A stretch of DNA of 64,000 nt, from assembly GCA_012656075.1 (NCBI GenBank), contig JAAKBF010000149.1, positions 310,001-374,000 of the forward strand, in the 5' to 3' direction. The stretch is from Phytophthora hibernalis (Eukaryota; Oomycota; Peronosporomycetes; Peronosporales; Peronosporaceae). Positions 23,257-33,778 of the stretch are shown here, one piece after another. The translations under genes were made by a program, and so were the position numbers. The notes below the pieces were generated by a model. It saw only the letters and a list, made by a program, of their open reading frames with translations. It was not told the DNA's origin and searched no databases. Each line of letters begins with the position of its first letter. Position 1 is the first letter of the stretch.

Positions 23257-23558
23257 GCTGGAGAGTCTGAAGGCTTGGGAAGAACGAGGGGGCGAGTCGG
23301 TCTGCTGGTGCGGACAGACTGGGCTTTTCGATTGTGTGGGTCTACTTCGTTCTCCCGAAAACTAGCTATCCGACCAGAACATACTGTTTAATTCGCGATT
23401 ATTTTGAACTTTCGAAATTTTGCCTATTGATATTGACTGTGGTCGTACTGGCTGAATAACTGCACAAAGACGGTTGGCTGGTTTCGATTAGTGTGGCGCA
23501 CATGGATTAGTGTGCACCACACAACGTCAATGACTGCTGCAGCCACACATTGACCAAG
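23257..23558. promoter_or_regulatory. bidirectional promoter, SR factor / PNPase
   Basis: 302 bases lie between divergent start codons. The part at 23395-23450 is AT-rich, and an imperfect direct repeat GATTAGTGTG occurs at about 23487 and 23505. Function is inferred from position. Confidence 0.35.
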
Positions 23559-26284
23559 ATGCTGTCCACCGCTGCTCGTCGACTGCCGGCCGCGGCCGTA
23601 GCTCGCCGCGCCGCTGTCTCTGCAGCTCACCAGCGCGTTCCACGTGTCGCAATTACGGCACCGCAGTCGCGCGCGTTCTTTGGGCTGCGTGAGATGCTGT
23701 TCGGCGCCAAGAAGCCGACGCCAGAGGAGGAAGAGACCAAGCTGCAGGACCAACTCAAGCAGCCGCAACCGGAGCCCAAGCAGACTCAGACTCAGACGCA
23801 ACACCCGAAGAAGGAGAAGGAGCCCGTGGTCGGCAGCTTAGACGCCACTTCGTACGCCGTTGGTAAGCTCGCCAAGCTTGCGGATGGCGCCGTGCTAGCC
23901 TCGTGTGGTCGTACGGTGCTGCTTACGACGGTCGTGAGCGGTGACCGCAATGGCAACCCATCGGCCAATGGAGGATCGGCACATAAGGACTTTCTGCCGC
24001 TTACGGTGGACTTCCGCGTCAAGTCGTACGCTGTGGGCCTCATCCCGGACAACCAGAAGCGCCGTGAGTTCACTGGCAGCGACGAGGAGGTACTGCAGTC
24101 TCGAGTGGTGGACCGCGCCATCCGCCCGCTGTTCCCGCGCGACTTCTGCGAAGACACGCAGGTGCTGGCCACGGTGCAGTCCTACGACCCGAACAACGAC
24201 CCACTCGTGGTGGCCGTCAACTCGGCGTCAGCGGCGCTGGGCATGTCCGACATCCCGTGGAATGGACCGGTGGGCTGTGTGCGTGTTGTCGAGGTGGATG
24301 GCCAGCTGGTGGCCAACCCTACGGCGCCGCAGCGTGAGGCCGCGACACTTGATGTGTTGTACGCTGGTACTTCCGAGCGCGCGATTATGGTTGAAGCCTC
24401 GGGTGATGAAGTGACGGAGGCACGTCTTGACGAGCTCTGGATTTGGCGCATGCGCATGTGGCGCCGGCGATTGAAGAGCAGAAGAAGCTGGCGAAGGAAC
24501 ACGGCAAGCGCAAACGTGTGTACTCGCCGCTGTATATCCCACAGGAGGTTTGGGATAAGGCGGAGGAGCTTGGTCGCAAGGATGCTGAGGCCCTGATTGC
24601 AAGTGGTCGCGTTGGCAAGCTTGCTCGCCAGCAGGGAGAGCGCGAAGTCTACGGCAAGATGCTGAATGGCATGCGTCAGGCTTTTGCTACTGCTTCGCCT
24701 CCTATCGATGATGCTGCCGTCCAGCGTGCTGCTCACGACACTTTCCAGCGTGTGCTGCGTGAGCGCATTCTGACTATCGCGAAGGAGGCAAAGGGTCCGA
24801 AGAACAAACCCGTGCGGCTTGACGGTCGTTCGGTTCGCATTGTACGCCCGCTCGAGATGGAGGCTGATGTGCTGCCAATGGCACACGGTTCCTCGCTGTT
24901 TGCGCGTGGTGAAACGCAGACGCTGTGCTCCGTGACGTTGGGGCCTCTTGAACGTGGTGTCCGCCTTCGGGGTGCTCTGCATGAGGCGCGCGATCAGGCT
25001 GAGCCTGATGCTCCTACGTCGCTCAAGCATGCCATGCTGCACTACGAGTTCCCGCCCTTCTGCGTCAATGAGACTGGCCGCGTGGGTGGCACCAACCGAC
25101 GCATGATCGGCCATGGCGCTCTTGCTGAGAAGGCCATGTTGCCTATTCTGCCGTCTGTGGCCGAATTCCCCTACACTATCCGCATGACTTCAGAGGTAGT
25201 TGGCTCAGACGGTTCATCGTCTATGGCCACAGTGTGTGGCGTCTCGTTGGCGCTTATGGATGCAGGTGTCCCCGTTCGCCGTGCCGTGGCTGGTATTGCT
25301 ATTGGCCTTGTTACTGCTGGCGATCCCTTTGCCGGCCAGGAGAAGCGCATCGAAGAGGGTGAATACCAGTTGGTTACCGACATCCTTGGCTCTGAGGATC
25401 ACTACGGTGACATGGACTTTAAGGTGGCGGGTACGACGGTCGGTGTGACTGCACTTCAACTGGATGTGAAGCTTCCCGGAGGTGTGCCACTTTCGGTACT
25501 GAAGGAGGGACTGCGTGAAGCCAAGCAGGCTCGCCTGCACGTGCTGCGTCGCATGGGCACCGAACTCGCTGAGCCACGTGAGAACCTGAAGGCAAGTGGA
25601 AGTTCGCTGCCAAATGTGAGCATGGAGTGCGTAATCCCCACGAACTTGATCGGTGCGCTTATTGGTGTTGGTGGCAGCAACATTCGTAACCTGGAATCTC
25701 GTTTCGCTGTCTCGGCAAGCATCGTGGATCGCCGTGAAGGAATTGTTCGCGTCGTGGGCGCGGCTGGGGATGCTGAGAAGGCTTGCGAGTGGATACGGAC
25801 GGAACTTCCCAGTTTTGCCAGTTCAGGCCCTCGTGGTAGCAACAGCAATACCAAGGGCAATGACAACAATAGCGGGCGTGACAATGAGAACGAGGGCTCA
25901 AGTAATGGCCGGTCATTCTTTTTCCGCAAGGGTGAGCGCTACACCATGCGTGTGACGCAGGTGATGGACTTCGGAGCTATCCTTGAGTCTGCAGCTGGCC
26001 AGCGTGGCTTCGTGCACATTTCGGAGCTCTCGCGCGACAAGATCGGCAACATCAACGACGCAGTGTCTATTGACCAAGAGATGGAGTTCGAGTGCCTGCA
26101 GGATGGTGCTTCGGGCAAGATGTCCCGCCGGGTGCTGCTGGGTGCAGACAGTAGCGAAGACGCCTCAACTTCCTCGGAGGACTCGGAGACGTCGCGTTCG
26201 AGCACTGGTCACCACCGTCGCTCGACATCACCTTCTAAGCGTCGTCCCAAGACCGCTCGTCGCCCGCGCACTCAGTCCAAGTAG
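23559..26284 (+). CDS. PNPT1: mitochondrial polyribonucleotide nucleotidyltransferase (PNPase)
   Basis: The gene has no intron and encodes about 905 residues. MLSTAARRLPAAAVARRAAV is a strong mitochondrial presequence. The first RNase PH domain includes GRTVLLTTVVSGD and FRVKSYAVGLIPDNQKRRE; then comes the all-helical linker. The second RNase PH domain has GETQTLCSVTLG, the catalytic SDGSSSMATVCG, LMDAGVP and the metal-binding DILGSEDHYGDMDFKVAGT. A KH domain (IPTNLIGALIGVGGSNIRNL) and an S1 domain (GAILESAAGQRGFVHISELS) follow, then a Ser/Arg-rich tail. PNPase degrades RNA 3' to 5' with phosphate. One base is missing near 24432-24436: reading GAGGCT for GAGCT restores the helix LDLAHAHVAPAIEEQKKL. 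I chose the ATG at 23559; the TTG nine bases upstream is not needed. Confidence 0.93.
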
Positions 26285-26409
26285 ATAGTTACTTTACCAA
26301 GGAAGAGGTCACTCTCCTTGGTGCCTTAGAGTCCACAACAGAAACAAGAGAAACATTTCGTTGCCTTGCCCATGTTGAAGTGGATCGCACATGGCTACAC
26401 TTTCATTTA

Positions 26410-26442
26410 GTGTCCACCACTTTAACTTCGCGTGGTGGACAC
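26410..26442. repeat. perfect inverted repeat between PNPase and Rpp14 genes
   Basis: The arms are GTGTCCACCAC (26410-26420) and GTGGTGGACAC (26432-26442), with an 11-base loop. It lies 126 bases after the PNPase stop and 24 bases before the Rpp14 start. In RNA it could form a stable hairpin at the end of one message or in the leader of the next. Confidence 0.6.
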
Positions 26443-26466
26443 CATCTACTCGAAGAGCTAACAGCA

Positions 26467-26913
26467 ATGGCGACGCCGCACCACAAGTTTTCGCTGCATG
26501 GTGAGCACAGCTACCTCAAGATCGCCATGTACGCCCCATTAACAATTACTAGAGATATATAGCTATATAACAGTATGTAATTTATATTGCTTTCAATTCC
26601 CAGCTTCTCCGAGGACGGGTCGGTGCCTGTGGGCGACGTCAAGCGCCTGAAATTCGCCCTGGACAACACTCTCAAGACGGCGTTCGGCGTGGTGGGCGCC
26701 TCGGCGTGTGAGTTCGACATCCTGTCGTTTGATAAATTGATGCCCAACAGCAAAGAGCCCAGTACGGCTTTGCTGCGCGTGCAACGGAGCGGGCTGGAGA
26801 CGCTGAGAGGTGCCATCACCATGTGCACTGCTCTGGACGGGAAACTGTGCAAGCTAGAGGTCCTCCACATGGGCGACTCGCTCATGGACATGGCCTCTGG
26901 GAGGTTCTTGTAG
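26467..26913 (+). CDS. RNase P/MRP protein subunit, Rpp14/Pop5 family
   Basis: Two exons: 26467-26528 and 26604-26913. Together they read MATPHHKFSLHGEHSYLKIA, then IFSEDGSVPVGDVKRLKFAL, and on to DSLMDMASGRFL (about 123 residues). The N-terminal YLKI strand, the central LLRVQRSGLETLRGAITMC and the size fit the Rpp14/Pop5 fold. These proteins form part of the RNase P (tRNA 5' maturation) and RNase MRP (rRNA processing) protein core. Splicing at AT|GTACGC changes Met to Ile, which is why the unspliced frame looks broken. The assignment to Rpp14 and not Pop5 is tentative. Confidence 0.72.
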
Positions 26914-27004
26914 GTAAATCCAAGATATAGAGCACCAAAGGATAACTGACTGGCAAACGCTACGCCAAGCTCATCGTCTAGGTATATCTGCTAGCGTGCC
27001 TAAC

Positions 27005-30000
27005 CTACACAGCAGCTTCAGGTGCACCGACGACGATGGTCTTCTCCGAGAAAGCAGGGCGCTTGCGGCTACGCTTAAGCAGCACAGTGCGATCGATGGG
27101 GTCGTTGTGCGCGTTCATACGCATCGTGGAACGGTGGTCGCCCATGTTGCCACCGTTGAGCACGTTCTGCATGGACGACATGCGCGACACACCGGACGTT
27201 GCCTGCATGGCGGAGTTGAGCGACTGGACCGAAGTCGTGAATGAAGGGATCGACGGCGACGAACGACGCCGCCGCAGCTCCCGCCCGGATGGTACCCTCC
27301 CAGTACGCGTTTGGTTACCGTGCTCCTCTTCGTCTTCAACACGAAGTGTGTCAAGCACCTCATCCGTCAACGTTGCTCGGTCGAACGCGTTGAGCACAAA
27401 CTGGCGTAGAGCCAATCGGTAGCTGTACTTCTCCAGTAGCGCGTGCACGTACATCAGCAGCACTGGCTCTTCAAACAGCTCGGATTTCGATGAACGCAGC
27501 TTGTTAAGCGAAGCATGGGCCTCTTTCTGCGTGATGTGGTTACTCAGGTCCGCGACATAACGCAGCACTTCACGCCAATCGTTGGGTATCTTGTCGCGCC
27601 TGCGCACCAACAATCGTTGTAGAGGCGACGCGCGGGGCGTCTGTGTCAATGGGCATGGGTAGGATGACCCAGACGGCGGCCACATGAAGAGATGTGCAGT
27701 TCTGCGGGACTGCGATGGATGTGTGCGATGCATCACGTGGGGCATCCCAACCCAAACGCGCAAGGTGTCGCCGACCTGCGGGTGACCGCGCGAGCAAGCC
27801 CAGCACAAAGAAACAGGTTCCACGAATCGACACCAGAGGAGAGTCTGTAGCCAACTTTACAATCATCTCCACAAAATCTTGTGCGTAGTGATTTAGCAGG
27901 TCGTAGCCGCGCGGTGTGGCAGACACATGACCGAGAGCCCACAACGCAGCACGCTTCTCAAGCGGGACACTAGCAGCATCGCGTAGGCACGCGAGGAACT
28001 CAGGTAAGTGGCCAGAAGCATGCAGGATCTGGCAGCCAGCGCTGGTTTTGCCAGCTCCCCGTACAAGTGTACCGGCAGTGGCACAGTACGCGGACGAAGA
28101 GGAAGCAGTTGCAACGTGAACTCGACAGACTTAAGCATTATACGCTTCACGCTGCCATTTGAAGTGTTGCTGCCTGCCGCCGAGTCCATTTCCACACGGA
28201 AGTTCCATACTGCACGCTCACCAGGAGCACAGAGCGAGCACTCTGGTGCTGACAAGTATTGTGGTGAACGTTGTTCAGGCTGGCACGAGCTCCAATCTTT
28301 GTTCTCTTCTTTTGCTGCCTCGGACGAAGACGACCCAGTGTCAGCGAAGTCAAGCGACGACATCATTGTCTCCGAGGAGCGATCCATGCTTCCTCCTGCC
28401 GAGTTTGATGCTGACCGCGCTCGTAGCATTTTCTGCTGTGTATCGCTTGAAAGAGCACCCGAGCCTACTCCACTGGCCGATCCACTTGTGGACACGAAGC
28501 CTCCATTACTTTGCGGAGGAGGCTTTGTGAAACCTCTCCGGTCTACTGGTTGCGTACCTAGGAAGAGACAAGCTTGCAATGTTTGCAGCGAGTTCACAAC
28601 CACAGGTTGTGGCATGTTGCGTGCGTCCACAACGATCCCCTTCACACGAATCGAATTCATGCGTAGCTCGTCGTCGATGCCAGTAGTCTCATCCTCGTCG
28701 CGCATGGCACCATCAATATACGTTTCCAAGATGAGGCTCGAAGGAGGGCCGCTTCCTGGGGGCCCAACAATCTTCACCTCCATGTTCCACGGCATACGGT
28801 AAAGCCAATCCAGTCCCCATAATGATCGCTGGCTGCTTCCACCACTAGGTGGTTTGAGCCCAACGCCGCCACCTCGCTTCATGGGCACGTTTACCGGGAT
28901 AGGAGTGGGAGAGCACGTCTGGCGTGCATTCGTTGAACCGCTGTTCGAGCCGCGCTCACGCCCCGCCGCATCGCGGTGCAAACCACGAAAGAGTGCGTGC
29001 TCCACCGCATGGACATACGAGATATGTTTTTCGCGCCGCCAGGCGGCTAGAGTGCGCCGAATCCAATCGCCCGTGTCGCGCAGGAAGTTCAGACCTTCAG
29101 GAAGCGAGAGTGACTTGAGAAGCAGGGACTCTGCTCGTTTATCCTTGAGCTGAATGAGCTTCATTGGTCGCTTCAAAATCATCGCCAGAAGGCATGCAGG
29201 CGTCTCAGCAGCCTCTTCCAGAACACTCAGTGCGGCCTTGGCGACCTCCTCTTCCTGTGTGAGCTGCGTAACCAGCGCATCGATACCCCACTTATCAAAA
29301 TCGGCCACCTCAGAGCGCAGCAACGCACGCAGTAAGCATGTTGCATACAGACGCAGCGCCTTCGAACCTTCCATCATCCAAGACTGAAGCAACTTGCGGG
29401 AACTTCCGTCAACAGAGTAGTCCAGATTGGCTAGAATGAGGCGACACAAGAAATCGTGTCCCTTTGTGGTGCCCATGACGTAAAGCCGCTGGAACAGGTT
29501 TGACTGTTCCATCATCTTGAGACCTTCTTTGCTTGAGCTCATCAGTCCCAGAAGTGTGAAATACTCGCGCAGCATACGCCGCGACACATAATCAGGGAGA
29601 ACATGCGCGCCTTCAACACGCCAATATGTGACTCCACGATAGCAGCCTCAGGACGTGCCTCCAGCTCTAGTGCAGACGAAATTTCAGTGAGCAACTGACC
29701 ACGACGATCAGTCTTGAGGAAGAGCAAACCTTCGGGGTGGTTTAACAACAGAGTATACATCTGGCACGCTGGGCGCAGGTAGGGAACGTGATCTGGGATC
29801 CAGTACAGATTCGAAAAGTATCCTTTGTTGCCTTGATCGCAACGGAAGAAGCCTGAAAGGCGTTTGAAGAACTTGGTTTTCATCGCCTCTGAAAGTCGCT
29901 GCGGGTTTGTAAGCGGGCCTTCAAGCATCTCTGCAATGATATCCCAGTTCCAGTTCTTGTAATTTTTGTCCGTCAACACCCGCGAGCGGTTGTGCAGCAT

Positions 30001-31819
30001 GTCCTTAAATGTGCTGTCATCCATTTGTGCATCCAGTGACTGCTTCAACTCAAGAACCATCAGCTCTCGAGATGTTAAGCTGTCCTTTAGTAACGCTGTC
30101 GCGCTCTTAGTGCCACGCTGTGTTGAGGGGGCCGCCACAGCATAGTTGGCAGAACTACTGCTAGTTCCTCCAAGGCCACCACCGCCGCTCGATGAGGGGA
30201 GGCGCACCACACCTGCAATTTGCTGGAGAGCAAGAAGGTTCGATGGTCGGTTGGTGTCGCGAAGTAGCTCGGACGCTAGTTGAACACCATTGACACCGCT
30301 GCCACCGTACGAGACGAGCGACACGCCACGGGTGGCAATGCTGCCTGAATTGGCGCCGACAGCGTTAGCGAGCTCACCCAGCATTTCACTAGCTCGAATT
30401 GACTTTTCGCGCTGAAGACGCTCCAAAAGACTTTTAGCATGATCTCCCAGGGACATCGTTGTGGTCGTTGTAAGTGAAGTTGCCGAGACTAGGCGGGGAG
30501 CGCAAGCAAAGACGCGCAGTGCTGATCCGGCAGCAAGCGCGAGGCCATACGCAGAATATCGGCCAGCAGGTCAATTGCCGGCTCTGCCAATGCTCGAGAC
30601 GGACCCGCACCTAAAGTTACTAGCGCCTCCAGGATGCCACAGTGAACCATGGCCAGCAGAATAATTACAGTGTAGTTGTCCAGCAAATTGTGGTTGACCG
30701 CAAGGGGCAATTGCTCTGCGCTCGACAAAGTAATAGGAAGCGCCGGTGCGTCTGCTGCATCGGTTGCGGACTTGTCGAAGCTTGTCTTCTTGTAAAAGAT
30801 CTCACAAATGGTTGACAGTACCGCTTTCTGCACGTCCTCGCCCACCGGCCGCACCAACAACTGAATCAAGGACTGCAATCCCTGCGGGTTACTCGTGAGC
30901 ACCACCATGCCTGTCCACGAGCGCATCATCGTCACGATAGCATTACGACTAGCCATCCACCGCTGTCGCCGCTCATTACCCGCTGGCAGGTCCGTATCTG
31001 TAAACGGGGCCAACAGCACGTGCGAATCCACGAAAGGCTCGATAAACTTGCGCGTCGACGGCTCATTCAGAATGAGCAGCAGCGTCATCAGCAGCGAGTC
31101 GGCCAGGTCCTGGAACGACGGTTCCAGAATGGCATCCACCAGCACCTTCGTGCCGTTCGCCTCCGCCACCACCTCCACGTTCAGCAGCGCCAACTCTCTC
31201 AGTGTCTCCAGACACACTCGCCGCATATTGTCGTCCTTGTGTCCAGCGACGGCCGTCAGTGACGCCACGAGCCCCGTCGGCATCTGCGCCGCATCAATCT
31301 CCATCACGCGGCGTACCACCTTCAGCGCTTGCACTCTCTCAGCCAGATGCTTCTGCTCCCGCTCCAGCGACCGCACCACAAACACCGGCAGGTTCTGCAA
31401 CAACAAAACACACACACAAAGTGTTAACTTCTCTGCAATAATCCAAGCAGCAGGCAGTCGTACGAGGTCCACGAAGTGCTTGATGCTGCCACTGCTGCTG
31501 ATGGCGTAGCGCAGCGCTCGCAGAGCCCCGCGCGCGTGGACGTGTCCGAGTCGCACACCAGTCGACGCATGGCCTTCATGAGACGGTCCATGGGGAAGCT
31601 GTCCAGCAGCAGTGGGTCATTCTTGAGCTCCTGTTCGTAATAAAACCCAAGATTGTCAGTATTTGAGCACGGGGTGGCTCCTTCTCCTCGTACGTAGCAG
31701 ACGCGACCCGTGCTGTCCAGCTTGGACTTGCGGTCCAGCGTACTGCGCTCGATGAGCGTGCAGATGGCGGCCAGGCTGCCATCCCCGCGCGGGGCCGAGC
31801 CTCTCCGCTGCGACGCCAT
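27005..31819 (-). CDS. Rictor (TORC2 subunit, AVO3/Pianissimo family)
   Basis: A large armadillo/HEAT-type protein starting MASQRRGSAPRGDGSLAAIC. It contains family blocks in order: VCDSDTSTRAG then ALRALRYAISS; QALKVVRRVMEIDAAQMPTG; TNPQGLQSLIQLLVRP; ARMFSLIM then SRRMLREYFTLLGLMSSSKE; KWGIDALVTQLTQEEEVAK; HAVEHALFRGLHR; and the Rictor_V-like EKRAALWALGHVSATPRGYD with SIRGTCFFVLGLLARSPAGR. The tail is Ser-rich and ends GAPEAAV. Rictor defines TOR complex 2, which phosphorylates AGC kinases, so the PX-AGC kinase in this window could be a substrate (inference only). Frame breaks occur near 31526-31529, 30508-30510, 29584-29588, 28046-28049 and 27686-27691; conserved sequence continues across each. 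Two in-frame introns lie near the 5' end. Confidence 0.88.
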
Positions 31820-31989
31820 GATGCGGGAAGATGTCTGACTTTTGCTTAGTGACCGACAAATGTCCCTCGACTTTGTGCCACCCAAATTTGACTTGACTGT
31901 GTTTTTTGTTTTTCGGGAGTGTTTTGACCCAGTGGGTGGTTTCGACATCCACTCGCAACCAGAGCCGCTCGTAAATCAAAGGGAGACCG

Positions 31990-32880
31990 ATGGCGACTGT
32001 GGGCATGAACCGACTGCTGCGCGGCGTGGCGGCGCTCTCCGTATCGGCGCCGCGCGCATCCTGTCTGGCGCGCGCCGCCAGCACCCACGCGCCGGCCAAC
32101 CTGGCGCTGGCCGAGGAGAAGCCGCAGCCGCCGCCGCGCGTGATCGCGGCCGCGCAGGAGGTCAAGGTGACGTCTACCGGTGACCTGGAGCTGCAGCTGC
32201 TGTCGCTGGCCGAGGACGCGCAGGACTTGGGATCCGTCACTATGGACGGCGAGGTGTTCGGCGCGCCCGACCGCGTGGACATCCTGCAGCGCGTGGTGCG
32301 CTGGCAGCTCGCGTGCCGTCGCGCCGGCACCAACAAGACCAAGACGCGCTCCGAGGTGAGCGGCTCCACGCGCAAGCCGTGGAAGCAGAAAGGCTCGGGT
32401 CGCGCCCGTGTAGGTGACATTCGCGCGCCGCAGTGGCGCGGAGGCTACCGCGTGCACGGCCCCGTGCTGCGCGACTTCTCGTACAGCCTGCCCAAGAAGG
32501 TGCGCGCCATGGGCCTGCGTGTGGCACTGTCCACCAAGCTCCGTGAGGGCAAGCTGGCTGTTGTGGACTCGCTGGATGTTGACGTACGTTGCTGCCTGCT
32601 CTTGTGGTTATTGTCTTGATATTGACGTTGTGGATGTGGTGAACAGGTCACCAAGACGAAGGAGATGAAGAAGCTGCTGGGCGGTCGTGGCTGGGACCAC
32701 GCGCTGTTCGTTGGCGGCGAGGAGGTGGACTCGAGCTTCGTGCTAGCCACCCGCAACATCCCGTACGTGGACACGCTCCCGCAGAACAAGATCAACGTCT
32801 ACTCAATCCTGCAGAAGGACCTGCTGATCATCACCAAGGACGCCGTCAAGTACCTTGAGGAGCGTCTGCACGTCGACTAG
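31990..32880 (+). CDS. MRPL4: mitochondrial ribosomal protein uL4m
   Basis: Exons 31990-32583 and 32647-32880 encode about 275 residues. The first 30 residues (MNRLLRGVAALSVSAPRASC) look like a mitochondrial presequence. The uL4 core shows VVRWQLACRRAGTNKTKTRS, the RNA-contact loop KPWKQKGSGRARVGDIRAPQ, GPVLRDFSYSLPKKVRAMGL and the C-terminal NIPYVDTLPQNKINVYSIL. The gene is very GC-rich at third positions, more than its neighbours. It is head-to-head with Rictor, with 170 bases between starts. Confidence 0.93.
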
Positions 32881-33048
32881 ATCAGTTAGCAACCAGCGGC
32901 ACGTACAGACAAGAAGGGCGAGAACGGAGCAGGTGTCCCCAAACCAAGTTACAGTTAGAGCGTGGCCGAGTTGGGAGAGCACCGGAGGAATGCACTCGTG
33001 TATCACCCTGTTTTACTCTCTTACCTTCCCATTCAGCACCTTACAGCC

Positions 33049-33702
33049 TCAGATCGATGGTGCTTCACTGAGATCGACTGTCGGTGAGAGCTCTGGATGC
33101 TTCACTGTCGCTCGTAGTCGCTCCTCCACAGGCGCCGGCTCACTAACTTCGATCGCCGCCGAGTCACAGGCGTTCAGCAAATGTGCCTGGCCTAAAAACT
33201 CTTTGGCTTCCGAGAGCTCAGCAGACAGTGCGTCCCGCTGCTTGGCCATGGCCGTCTCCAGCTCGTCTCTCTTGGCCTTGAAGCTGCGGCCACTGACCAT
33301 CACCTTCATCAGCGTCTGCTTGATGACGAGACTCTCGCGCTTGACGTCCGCCAAGTCGCTGGCGCTGGCGCCTGCTCCCGGTTCAAATTCCCCACAGCCA
33401 TGCGCTCCAAGTGCCAGCCATTGAGGTCACCCATCCTCGCATTGGGGTCGCTCAGGTCCAGAATCTCCCGGAAGTTATCCACATTGCGGCGTTGCTACAG
33501 GGAAGGATTGACATCTCAATCGTTAGGTTTTAGCGGTTTAAAACTGACTGGGGACGAGTTAACATACGTCGTAGACCGCCGCGAGCTCTGTCCACTTGCC
33601 GTCCAGGTCGTTGCGCGTGTACAAGTCGCACAGGTCGCAAATGGTGGCGGCGGCGGAGGCTCCTGTAGCCACGTCGTCCTTCCCGTTGGCTCGCGGTAGC
33701 AT
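33049..33702 (-). CDS. small protein of unknown function with C-terminal coiled coil
   Basis: Exon 1 runs from MLPRANGKDDVATGASAAAA to KWTELAAVYD, and exon 2 starts QRRNVDNFREILDLSDPNAR. The middle reads GDLNGWHLERM. After a missing G in the run at 33390-33393 (plus-strand C run), the frame continues as EFEPGAGASASDLADVKRES and the coiled coil SFKAKRDELETAMAKQRDAL, ending DLSEAPSI. The total is about 195 residues. No domain is recognised. The intron, the well-phased exon join and the residue composition argue for a real gene. It shares a 76-base promoter with the hAT-derived gene. Confidence 0.6.
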
Positions 33703-33778
33703 TATTGCAATCGATTATACGTATACATCTATCCGGAAAACTCGGACACTCAAATCACAATTCGAAAAGTTGAGTAGC
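33703..33778. promoter_or_regulatory. 76-base divergent promoter, unknown gene / hAT-derived gene
   Basis: The interval contains TATACGTATACA and no hAT-like terminal inverted repeat. It is the shortest divergent spacing in the window, and both genes must share core promoter sequence. Confidence 0.4.

Noticed and set aside
24182..25114. 310-codon minus-strand frame
   Set aside because: Antisense shadow of the PNPase gene, whose conserved domains fill the plus strand.
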